Origin: Bacillota bacterium
GTDB taxonomy: Bacteria > Bacillota > Clostridia > Lachnospirales > Lachnospiraceae
DNA length: 64,000 bases
Assembly (NCBI GenBank): GCA_023442465.1
Contig: JAEZZQ010000048.1
Span: 1-64,000 of the forward strand
Reading direction: 5' to 3'
The position numbers were made by a program, and so were the translations under genes. The notes beneath the pieces were generated by a model. The model was not told the origin of the DNA. It did not search any database and saw nothing but the letters and a program-made list of their open reading frames with translations. The stretch's first letter is position 1. Each line of letters opens with the position of its first letter. Shown here piece by piece: positions 1 through 6,809 of the stretch.

Positions 1-1
1 A

Positions 2-79
2 ATCTGTTCAGCTAACGGTGGCTTACCTCCGATGGTTAAGCGACAGCAGTACTATGATTCATTGCAGGAGGCAGCATAA
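2..79 (+). CDS. C-terminal fragment of an unidentified protein
   Basis: The frame is open from the window edge to a TAA at 77-79 and encodes about 25 residues ending in KRQQYYDSLQEAA. The residue mix looks like a real soluble C-terminus rather than noise, and the frame runs off the left edge. I do not recognise the family. It lies on the same strand as the next gene but in a different frame. Confidence 0.35.
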   Translation: MCSANGGLPPMVKRQQYYDSLQEAA

Positions 80-258
80 GGTCGAACATTCTTGAGAAAA
101 AAGTGTAAACCAATATTGACAATATCAATTCCCTTAGGTATTTATATAAATATAATTCCGATTTTACGTCATACATATTTCATGACGATATAGTTAATGG
201 ATTTATTCAACAAATAAATGCACGACTTTCTTACTTAAGTGATAACAAACAACAGGAT

Positions 259-1224
259 TTGCCCAACTCCTATTGTTCAAGATTTAATGCATTCATGCAA
301 AATGAACTTTATAGCACAGCACAATTAAATAGAAGTCTATTTCATAAACCAGACTCCGTAGATAAATTATTGTCTAGTTACCAATTTGAAGAGATTTTTC
401 ATACTAACCTTTACTCTTATTATTTAAATCATGAAGCGTTGTTTAATGAAACATGCTCTAAAAGCTTTTCTTTTCACACAATTGAAGGTAAATATTCAGA
501 ATTTATTGAGTATAGTATTCATTCTAAAAACTTACCCTGCTGCTTGTCAGCTTCCTATTTTCTAGACTACGTTATCTCGAGCTTGGGTGAATTTCCCATG
601 TATGAAAAAAGAGGAAATTATTTAACTCATTATAAGTATCCAGATATTAATTCAAGAACGGTCGATAGGACCCCAAATCCTGCCGAAATATGCTTTACTA
701 ATTATTTGACACGCACCGAAAGTTTTTTCAAGATATTAACCGATATATATGTTCCTCTTTTGGAACAGACTTTTTTCTTTTTATTTCACGATTATATTAT
801 TTTCAGAAATCAGGGAGGAGAACAATATTGGGTTGCAGCAGTTGACAATCTATATGACTATGTAAATAATAATATAAACTTTTTTTCATCAGGGAAATTG
901 CCTCCTCCGAAAATAACTTATGCGAACTACACTGACGAAAAAACAATAATAGGTGACAACCATCTTCATTGTAAAATTATTGAATACTATAAATCTTTAA
1001 AGCAACCATTACCTCAATACATAAATTTTTCAAACAATACTCCTAAAATAGTGTCTCAGCTCATTCGTAAATTATTTACAAACCAACATTATTCTCACGA
1101 CCACGATGAAATATGCAAAGAGACCTTCAAAAACTCTATACAGGACAATAAATCAGATTTTTCAAAGCAATATACCTGGCATATTCTTAATCAAATATTA
1201 GCTCGAAAAGGTGAGAAAATTTAA
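259..1224 (+). CDS. Hypothetical protein, probably 5'-truncated
   Basis: This is an unrecognised protein of about 321 residues, rich in Asn, Tyr, Phe and Lys, encoded by strongly AT-rich DNA. There is no signal peptide or clear membrane segment. The only usual start codon is a TTG at 259, with no convincing ribosome binding site. The same frame stays open back to 109, just after a TAA at 106-108, and that extra stretch (about 50 codons, including YLYKYNSDFTSYIFHDD) also looks like protein but has no ATG, GTG or TTG. The gene has therefore probably lost its 5' end near 80-109, next to the fragment that ends at 79. Function unknown. Confidence 0.5.
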   Translation: MPNSYCSRFNAFMQNELYSTAQLNRSLFHKPDSVDKLLSSYQFEEIFHTNLYSYYLNHEALFNETCSKSFSFHTIEGKYSEFIEYSIHSKNLPCCLSASYFLDYVISSLGEFPMYEKRGNYLTHYKYPDINSRTVDRTPNPAEICFTNYLTRTESFFKILTDIYVPLLEQTFFFLFHDYIIFRNQGGEQYWVAAVDNLYDYVNNNINFFSSGKLPPPKITYANYTDEKTIIGDNHLHCKIIEYYKSLKQPLPQYINFSNNTPKIVSQLIRKLFTNQHYSHDHDEICKETFKNSIQDNKSDFSKQYTWHILNQILARKGEKI

Positions 1225-1295
1225 AATGATTAAATTTCATTCATAACAGAATTTTTTAATTAATTTGTATAATTTAATTTTACTACTAGAAAGCT

Positions 1296-1346
1296 AACTT
1301 CAGCTCTTTATGACGATTTTAACATATTTTCATAAAGGCTGAAGTT
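1296..1346. terminator. Long inverted repeat, probable shared terminator
   Basis: The arms at 1296-1313 and 1330-1346 (ACTTCAGC...GCTGAAGT) pair over about 17 bp with one mismatch region around a 16-nt loop. It sits between two convergent genes (ending at 1224 and 1407), where a bidirectional terminator is expected. Flanks are T/A-rich but lack a clean T-run on either side. Confidence 0.55.
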
Positions 1347-1406
1347 CAGTTCGCTCTATTCTATTTATTTTAATACAACATCATTACTATTTACAATTCC
1401 TCTTAT

Positions 1407-2315
1407 TCATTTTGAACATATAAAAATCTCATTCTCTTTCCTATTATAATAGTATACCTCTCCGCTCAGCACCTCCGCCTCGTCTATTACACTATCATTA
1501 ATCTCCCTTACCATCTGCCGAAGCCCTTCCCAGTCTTCATTCCCAGCCTTGGGTACCAGCATTAATTCATGAATGCTGGAGGGCAAAATATAGAAGTCAT
1601 CCTGTATCTGTTCTGCAAAGCCCTTCAGCACACCTTCATAAAACATACAGACAGCGCCTAAGCATTTTTCTTTGTTCGTGAGCACATAAAGCCTGACGTC
1701 TTTTTCTTCTATGTCTGCCTCCTCTATGGTAAGGTCCCATAGGTTTTCCATCAGCATTTCCTTGATACTTCTGAGCATCGGTTCCTGATCCCGCATACTA
1801 TTATGGTAGGAAGTCTTTTCTAATTCCTCGGGAGTAAGGCCCAGAAAGTTCATTAAGTTATTGTCCACAGATATGGTATACGAGTTTTCTCCCTCACAGC
1901 CGGAACCTATGTAATAAACTATCGCCAAATCAAACACTCTCTTATGGGGCATATTTTTAAGACGCTCCTCATTCTTGTCATAATTAATGACACGCATAAA
2001 AATCTGGTCGCTTACCTGTCGGTTTATGATATCCTCCACTACCTTTGTAATATACTCCGGACAGTCATCCATCTGCAGCCGAATCAGTTGTATCACCCCC
2101 GTAATATCTATCTGACTGCTTACATAAGAGGTATAAATCTGCTTCAGAGGTAAAACAGGTAAGATCGACCTATCCTCCGCATATACCCTCATTTCTTCAC
2201 GGGAAACATTGTTCATCTTCTGGGTAGTCTGAAACTCTACCCGGACACCCTTCCCTAACTCTTTTTCTGCTTCTTCCTTCACTTTTTTCTTAAATTCCTC
2301 ATAAGACATCATCAT
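1407..2315 (-). CDS. DUF5688 family protein
   Basis: This 302-residue soluble protein has a charged N-terminus (SYEEFKKKVKEEAEKELG) and a body resembling the DUF5688 proteins common in Clostridia and on their mobile elements. Recognisable segments include the YEGVLKGFAEQIQDDFYILPSS stretch around residues 225-246 and a central part reporting on an LGLTPEELEKTSY motif near residue 155. Function is unknown. It starts at a run of three ATG codons, overlaps the end of the 40-residue ORF upstream (2299-2421), and is probably the last gene of the recombination module transcribed from the right. Confidence 0.7.
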   Translation of the reverse strand: MMMSYEEFKKKVKEEAEKELGKGVRVEFQTTQKMNNVSREEMRVYAEDRSILPVLPLKQIYTSYVSSQIDITGVIQLIRLQMDDCPEYITKVVEDIINRQVSDQIFMRVINYDKNEERLKNMPHKRVFDLAIVYYIGSGCEGENSYTISVDNNLMNFLGLTPEELEKTSYHNSMRDQEPMLRSIKEMLMENLWDLTIEEADIEEKDVRLYVLTNKEKCLGAVCMFYEGVLKGFAEQIQDDFYILPSSIHELMLVPKAGNEDWEGLRQMVREINDSVIDEAEVLSGEVYYYNRKENEIFICSK

Positions 2316-2421
2316 TGTTCTTCTCCTTATCTCCGTTCCATTTTTCTTTTAATTCACCTGCCAAAATGCCTGCCACGATGGAAAGCACACCTACAATTAT
2401 TTTTCTCATCATTTCTTTCAT
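2299..2421 (-). CDS. Small 40-residue single-helix membrane protein
   Basis: The ORF starts with ATG at 2421, with AGGAG 5 bases upstream. It encodes MKEMMRKIIVGVLSIVAGILAG followed by the charged tail ELKEKWNGDKEKNNDDVL. Residues 8-22 form one hydrophobic, glycine-containing helix, so a membrane micropeptide is likely. It begins 8 bases after the stop of the Rad52-like gene and overlaps the start of the DUF5688 gene by 17 bases, which suggests translational coupling. I know no family for it. The ribosome binding site and spacing are the main support. Confidence 0.55.
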   Translation of the reverse strand: MKEMMRKIIVGVLSIVAGILAGELKEKWNGDKEKNNDDVL

Positions 2422-2428
2422 AAGACTC

Positions 2429-3145
2429 CTATGCCGCCTTCTTTGTCTTAGATTTTTTCAGCCCACTCATGGCCGTCTCATAAATTTCCGCCGTCATCTG
2501 GCTCAGCTCCTGCAACTGATACCTTTCCAGCACCGTTTCCAAAAGTACCCCCGTTCGTTCCAGTTCCTCTTTCAGTGCCGTGATATCCCCTTCTTCCAGT
2601 TTCTGTTCGAGTCTTTGACGGAGCTTTTTCCCACTTTCCGGTTTCATGTTGTATACCGGTGAGTTGTGAGAATTGCCAATGACGAGCTGATTGATTGCCC
2701 GGTCTTTGCTATACCCAATTTCCAGTACCGAAAAATGTTCTGACGTGCTGTACTTATCTCCTTTTTTCTGAATAACGAATTTACCAGCCGGTATCCATAG
2801 AAAGGGCGCGGTATAAAGCTCTCTGCCAATCCCCCAATTAAAACAGGCTCTTTTAAAACTGTCAGAAGCCTGCCCCTTCTCTTTTTCGGAATAACTCATA
2901 GTTCCTACGTCCTGCTTGGCAATCCATTGGTTTTTCTCCGCATCCCATATTTCCACGGTACAATATAGATTTCCATCAATAGACTGATGAGTCCTGCGCC
3001 ATCCAAAGGGCGTAAAGGTCTCGTCCAGTATTTTCTGGTCTACTCTGGCATCTTTAAAAAGGAGCAGACTGGCCCCCTTTTCGTTAAGGATGGCAACCCT
3101 GCATTCGATTTCCTCTGCTTTTAACAGTCTGATTTCTTTTTCCAT
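2429..3145 (-). CDS. Rad52/Rad22-like single-strand annealing protein
   Basis: This 238-residue protein has the signature of phage/plasmid Rad52-type annealing proteins in residues 20-120: FTPFGWRRTH, a VEIWD strand, and QASDSFKRACFNWGIGRELY, matching the 'sdA.KRAa..wGiGr.LY' block of the Rad52 family. Such proteins anneal complementary single strands during recombination and normally work with a 5'-3' exonuclease. Its partner here would be the YqaJ-like gene two ORFs upstream. The Lys-rich C-terminus (LKKSKTKKAA) may help DNA binding. Assignment rests on motif recognition. Confidence 0.75.
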   Translation of the reverse strand: MEKEIRLLKAEEIECRVAILNEKGASLLLFKDARVDQKILDETFTPFGWRRTHQSIDGNLYCTVEIWDAEKNQWIAKQDVGTMSYSEKEKGQASDSFKRACFNWGIGRELYTAPFLWIPAGKFVIQKKGDKYSTSEHFSVLEIGYSKDRAINQLVIGNSHNSPVYNMKPESGKKLRQRLEQKLEEGDITALKEELERTGVLLETVLERYQLQELSQMTAEIYETAMSGLKKSKTKKAA

Positions 3146-3156
3146 ATCCTGCCCTC

Positions 3157-3477
3157 TTATCCTGCTTTCCTCTGATTGAGGAGCAAAAGTAGTTCATTTT
3201 CCACATAATCCTTTAACTCCTGATAAGCGCTGTCATCCTTCTTCATCCAGCCTTCATACAAACGTTCCAAAAGTCCTTCCTGCTCCTCCAGCCGTGCCAA
3301 TATCTCCCTCGGTAACTCTTCTGTTTTCTCCACCATAATTTCATACAGGTTTAAAAAGACATCGATTCGATAGCAGCTTTCAAAGACCTCTTTCTGGGAC
3401 TTATGGAGCATATCATCCTTGAACTTCAAATACTCCAGATATAATCTTGCATTTACTCTTCGCACTTCCTTTTCCAT
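3157..3477 (-). CDS. Small alpha-helical protein of the recombination module
   Basis: This 106-residue protein is highly charged and predicted to be all-helical (repeated Glu/Lys/Leu heptads, for example ILARLEEQEGLLERLYEGWMK). It has no membrane segment and no Cys pairs. It lies 11 bases from the Rad52-like gene and 12 bases from the exonuclease gene, so it is co-transcribed with them. It resembles small DUF3848-like proteins of clostridial elements, but that resemblance is weak. Function unknown; an accessory role in recombination or replication is inferred only from position. Confidence 0.6.
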   Translation of the reverse strand: MEKEVRRVNARLYLEYLKFKDDMLHKSQKEVFESCYRIDVFLNLYEIMVEKTEELPREILARLEEQEGLLERLYEGWMKKDDSAYQELKDYVENELLLLLNQRKAG

Positions 3478-3489
3478 AGGTACTTCCTT

Positions 3490-4419
3490 TCACGCAACCT
3501 TAAAACGCCGATACGCATTCTTCGTAGTATACGCATCGTAGATTTCTTTGTTTTCTGCCTCCAGCCGCTTCTTATCAAAGGAAGTAGCGGTAATCTGTTT
3601 CCACGTTACTTTTCTATCGCCCACAACACCAACCTCGTTTTCCTTTAAGTAATATTTCAGTTGGTTAGCGACTGCCTCTTTTCTGTCCTTAATGGCATCC
3701 AATTGTTCTGAGAGTTCATCGTAGCGGATGCAGAGCTCCAATGCATCCTCCGGAAGTACTACTGCTTTTCCATTGCTTTTGCTATATTTTTCACTCAGGA
3801 AATCGGTGGTAGCATCGGAACCGTCAGGAACCGGTTCCATTCCCTGTACAACATGTTCCTCCCAGAATTTTCTTTCCATATTTATCATCAGCCGGAGCAA
3901 CTCTTCATCCCGATATACGATATGGTAAAAGAAATGATTTCCACCTACCAATGCGGCAATATAGGCTTTTTTTGCTCCGGTCACCGCCATATAGTGCTGC
4001 ACCTGAAGCTGGTATTCCTCCGGTACTCCTTGTTCCCATGTTTCCTGCTTATAAGCGGATGCTGTCTTTGCTTCAAAAATGCACAATTCTCCGGCTTCAT
4101 AAATGACACCGTCAAGATTGGCCAGCATAAATGGATATACCTCACTTTGTAACAGCGCATTTTTCGCTTTTACCTTGATTCCCGTCCGGCGGGTAAATTC
4201 TTTTCTCACGATAGGCTCTAAAATTGTTCCAAAGTGGGTAAATTCTGTTCCCCCTTCTTCTGTCACGATCTGTCCCGTCTTTTCCAGCCAGAGCTGAAAG
4301 ATTGATTTAAACTAATTAATTCCAGCAATGACGGAAACATCGGAACCACCAATCCCCTTGTTTCTCCACTCCAGCCACTCTGCCCTCGTAAGGTTCTTGG
4401 TATTTACTAAAGTTTTCAT
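3490..4419 (-). CDS. YqaJ-like (lambda-exonuclease fold) recombinase, interrupted by TAG
   Basis: The natural start is ATG at 4419, 6 bases after GGAGG. The frame reads MKTLVNTKNLTRAEWLEWR, then the YqaJ block GIGGSD (residues 22-27), then meets TAG at 4312-4314 (codon 36). It continues in the same frame with FKSIFQLWLEKTG and the nuclease residues NLDG and FEAKTA (D...ExK) to the stop at 3490. Without the TAG the protein would be about 309 residues, normal for the family, which resects double-stranded DNA for a Rad52/RecT partner. A GTG at 4266 could give a 258-residue product lacking GGSD. It is either a pseudogene, an assembly error, or an amber-decoded gene; the rest of the frame shows no other decay. 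Confidence 0.75.
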
Positions 4420-4435
4420 ATACACCTCCACACGA

Positions 4436-4469
4436 CAAAAAGGCGGCAGGCTCATCCAAAGCCTGCCGC
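4436..4469 (-). terminator. Intrinsic terminator in front of the exonuclease gene
   Basis: Read on the minus strand, a perfect 9-bp stem (GCGGCAGGC / GCCTGCCGC) with a 9-nt loop is followed by CTTTTTG. It lies between the DUF932 stop (4489) and the exonuclease start (4419), only 17 bases from the latter. It would end the DUF932 transcript or attenuate read-through into the recombination genes. Confidence 0.8.
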
Positions 4470-4488
4470 TACTCTATATTTGTTTTTC

Positions 4489-5421
4489 TTATGCTGCGCA
4501 TATCATGTCATACGCTCTGTCAATCAGTGTATTCCCCTCTATTGTCTTGCCAAAGAGATTCTCTTTGTAATTCTTCGTTTCCCGCAGTGGTTTTGCATGG
4601 GTGGCAAAATCCGATACGGCGTTGATTAAGCGATACCCGTTCTTTCCCACTTCCTTTAAATCCGGGGCATCAAAGTATCGGCCTTTTAAATCTTCCTTCA
4701 TACGGAACAGATTCTTTTTCTGTAGTTCAGATAGATTCTCTTCCTCAGGAAACAGGCAGTTGATATAATCCAGCACCTGTTTGTCTGTTATCTTTAACCT
4801 GTTCAGCCGTTCAAACGCCTTGCCAAGCTCTGCCATATAGTTGTCCGCATACAAAAGCGTCTGTCTCGCATCCTGCATCTTTCCTGCCAGATTTCCGGTA
4901 TGGATGGTAGCCCATGTTCTTCTCGCTGTATGCAGAGCAAGATTCAACGTATTGTTGCAGACAACACGAATAGGAGTCATGGCTACTTTAATGGCACCAC
5001 TCCCGTCATGTGAATTGGAAAATACCAGATAGGGCGTGATGTTATCGCCAGAAATGATGTAGCGCTGGGGAAGTCTGGCAAGCAGCCATACCTTACGTCC
5101 CTCCTGCAGAGAGCCAGCCGTTTCATAGGTAACCCCTTCTCCTAATAGACTATCCGTAAAGGCAAAGGCCTCTTCATTCTGTACCACCCGGTACTTGTCC
5201 GTTACTACTCCTAATACTTTCTTATCGGTGTTTCTCACATTTGCCAGAAATCCGCTGAGTGGAATTCCTTGCGTTGTTTCAATGGGATGCTGCTCCACCA
5301 TCCAGTTAAGCCCCGCTTTATCCAATGCCTGAGCAGAAGAAAGGGCATCCATTACCATAGTACCAAGACCATGCCATGGTTTTTCTCTTGTGTAAAACAT
5401 TGTTTCGACATTTGCTGCCAT
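4489..5421 (-). CDS. DUF932 phage/plasmid-like protein
   Basis: This 310-residue protein is a full-length member of the DUF932 / TIGR03299 family found on plasmids, phages and integrative elements. It begins with the family opening ETMFYTREKPWHGLGT and carries the conserved core PYLVFSNSHDGSGAIKVAMTPIRVVCNNTL around residues 130-160 and HTARRTW after it. The biochemical role is not established. It commonly neighbours recombination genes, as here. The start at 5421 has AAGGAGG 8 bases upstream. It is separated from the exonuclease gene by an intrinsic terminator. Confidence 0.9.
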   Translation of the reverse strand: MAANVETMFYTREKPWHGLGTMVMDALSSAQALDKAGLNWMVEQHPIETTQGIPLSGFLANVRNTDKKVLGVVTDKYRVVQNEEAFAFTDSLLGEGVTYETAGSLQEGRKVWLLARLPQRYIISGDNITPYLVFSNSHDGSGAIKVAMTPIRVVCNNTLNLALHTARRTWATIHTGNLAGKMQDARQTLLYADNYMAELGKAFERLNRLKITDKQVLDYINCLFPEEENLSELQKKNLFRMKEDLKGRYFDAPDLKEVGKNGYRLINAVSDFATHAKPLRETKNYKENLFGKTIEGNTLIDRAYDMICAA

Positions 5422-5894
5422 AGATATATTACCTCCTTATGATCTGATGATTTTATTGTCTCAAGGGTATAATATATCAATGAAATTTCTTCTTTTTTCA
5501 TAAGGGAGTAATGTAACCGCTGAATATACGCTTACCCAATGGCATCCTATTGCATATTCCAAATACTTTATTCACAGAAAAATGCGATTAAGTTCAGAAT
5601 AGTTCTCCTCAAGCATGTTAATACATATTAAACAGACCCCAAGACGTTATTATACCATGTTTTATATCATTGGACTAATTATCAAAAATCACTCCTGTTT
5701 CTCCTTACCACAGAAGCGTCATTTAATCCAATTATAAAATTAGGTCGGAAGTCATAGGCGGCCGCTAATCACAAAAGCATACCACACCTTTGTCTTTCTG
5801 TTTGTCGTTCAGCACCTTACGACCATAAGCTCAATAATAGCTATCTTCCTTTTGGGGTGTTATCAACTTTGAATTAACCTTACATATAATTCAT
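5422..5894. other. Intergenic gap without a supported gene
   Basis: This 473-base gap separates the DUF932 gene from the HEPN gene. I see the ribosome binding site of the DUF932 gene (about 5430) and AT-rich DNA. A 49-codon minus-strand ORF overlapping the DUF932 start lacks a ribosome binding site. No convincing promoter or repeat is visible. Confidence 0.4.
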
Positions 5895-6644
5895 CTATTC
5901 AATCTTATCCATCCTTATTGTCTCAACAACATCTTTTATTACAGAAAGGTTTTTTTTCATTAACCAGAATGCTATGTCTATTATACTCTGATTATCAACA
6001 TCATTTTTCTCAGAGTATTCTTTAATAATATTCAAAAACATTGTAGGCTTTCCAACATTAAAGTTAACATTAAAAGTTTCATTTCCAAAAGTTATTACCC
6101 TTTTTGCTCCAACACTATCCTTTCTGTCATGAATTAATCTTGAACGATAGCAATATAAATCACTAACCCACAATTTATCTTGTTCAATTAAATACTTTGA
6201 AATTGAATAATTATTTAACAAATTGTTTTTATCGCGACATGACTTTATGCATCCACTCCATTTGATATTTGCTTTATGCTGTCCAATATATACCAATCCT
6301 ATCATGTTCCCAAGATAATCTAATAGCGAGCATAATCCAAAAACTATATCATCAAAAATATAGAGCATCTGGTCTCTCCCTAAAAGAAAAAGCTTAGTAT
6401 CTTCATCCGGGAATTTCATTTTCATAGATTTAATGATATTTTCTTGTATATCATTAAGAAGATACAAATGAAATCTCATACTAAAAAGCCTGTATATAAT
6501 ACTATCTCTTAATAAAAAATTAGGATAATCTTTAAGATTCGAAATATTGAAAGGTTGTTTTATTGTTTCTAATGTCAATTTCACCAACTCTATTCTCATA
6601 ACGCTTAATTCTTCATCAATGACTTTAAACATAGACTCATTCAT
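5895..6644 (-). CDS. HEPN-motif protein (Cthe_2314-like), putative RNase
   Basis: This protein of about 249 residues is helical and AT-rich in codon use. Near its middle it has DDIVFGLCSLLDYLGNMIGL and then YRSRLIHDRKD, in which R-S-R-L-I-H fits the R-x4-H active-site motif of HEPN RNases. Overall layout resembles Cthe_2314-like HEPN proteins. The frame opens at 6680, but AGAGGA just before 6650 favours ATG at 6644 (or 6650). HEPN proteins usually act as RNA-cutting toxins or defence effectors; no nucleotidyltransferase antitoxin is adjacent. Its upstream neighbour is a STAND NTPase that also ends in an R-x4-H motif. Function is inferred from the motif only. Confidence 0.6.
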   Translation of the reverse strand: MNESMFKVIDEELSVMRIELVKLTLETIKQPFNISNLKDYPNFLLRDSIIYRLFSMRFHLYLLNDIQENIIKSMKMKFPDEDTKLFLLGRDQMLYIFDDIVFGLCSLLDYLGNMIGLVYIGQHKANIKWSGCIKSCRDKNNLLNNYSISKYLIEQDKLWVSDLYCYRSRLIHDRKDSVGAKRVITFGNETFNVNFNVGKPTMFLNIIKEYSEKNDVDNQSIIDIAFWLMKKNLSVIKDVVETIRMDKIE

Positions 6645-6693
6645 AACCATCATTCCTCTAATAATATTGTATATGAACACATTTTTTAAACGA

Positions 6694-6724
6694 ATTATAC
6701 CTAAACCACTGCTCTAATTGTAAA
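6694..6724 (-). promoter_or_regulatory. Possible promoter of the HEPN gene
   Basis: On the minus strand TTTACA/TTACAA (6718-6724) and TATAAT (6694-6699) are separated by 18-19 bases, about 50 bases before the start at 6644. A dyad (CCATTATTG / CAATAATGG type) at about 6763-6802 could end the upstream NTPase transcript, so the HEPN gene may be transcribed separately. Confidence 0.35.
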
Positions 6725-6809
6725 GTTATTAATCATAGTCTATAATGACGTATAGAAAACTTCCCATTATTGTTATTATAAATTTGTCAATAATTATAAT
6801 GGCAATTTT

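Noticed and set aside
5370..5505. Minus-strand ORF of about 49 codons (MKKEEISLIYYTLETIK...) overlapping the DUF932 start
   Set aside because: It has no ribosome binding site, and its second half merely reads the DUF932 gene in another frame.
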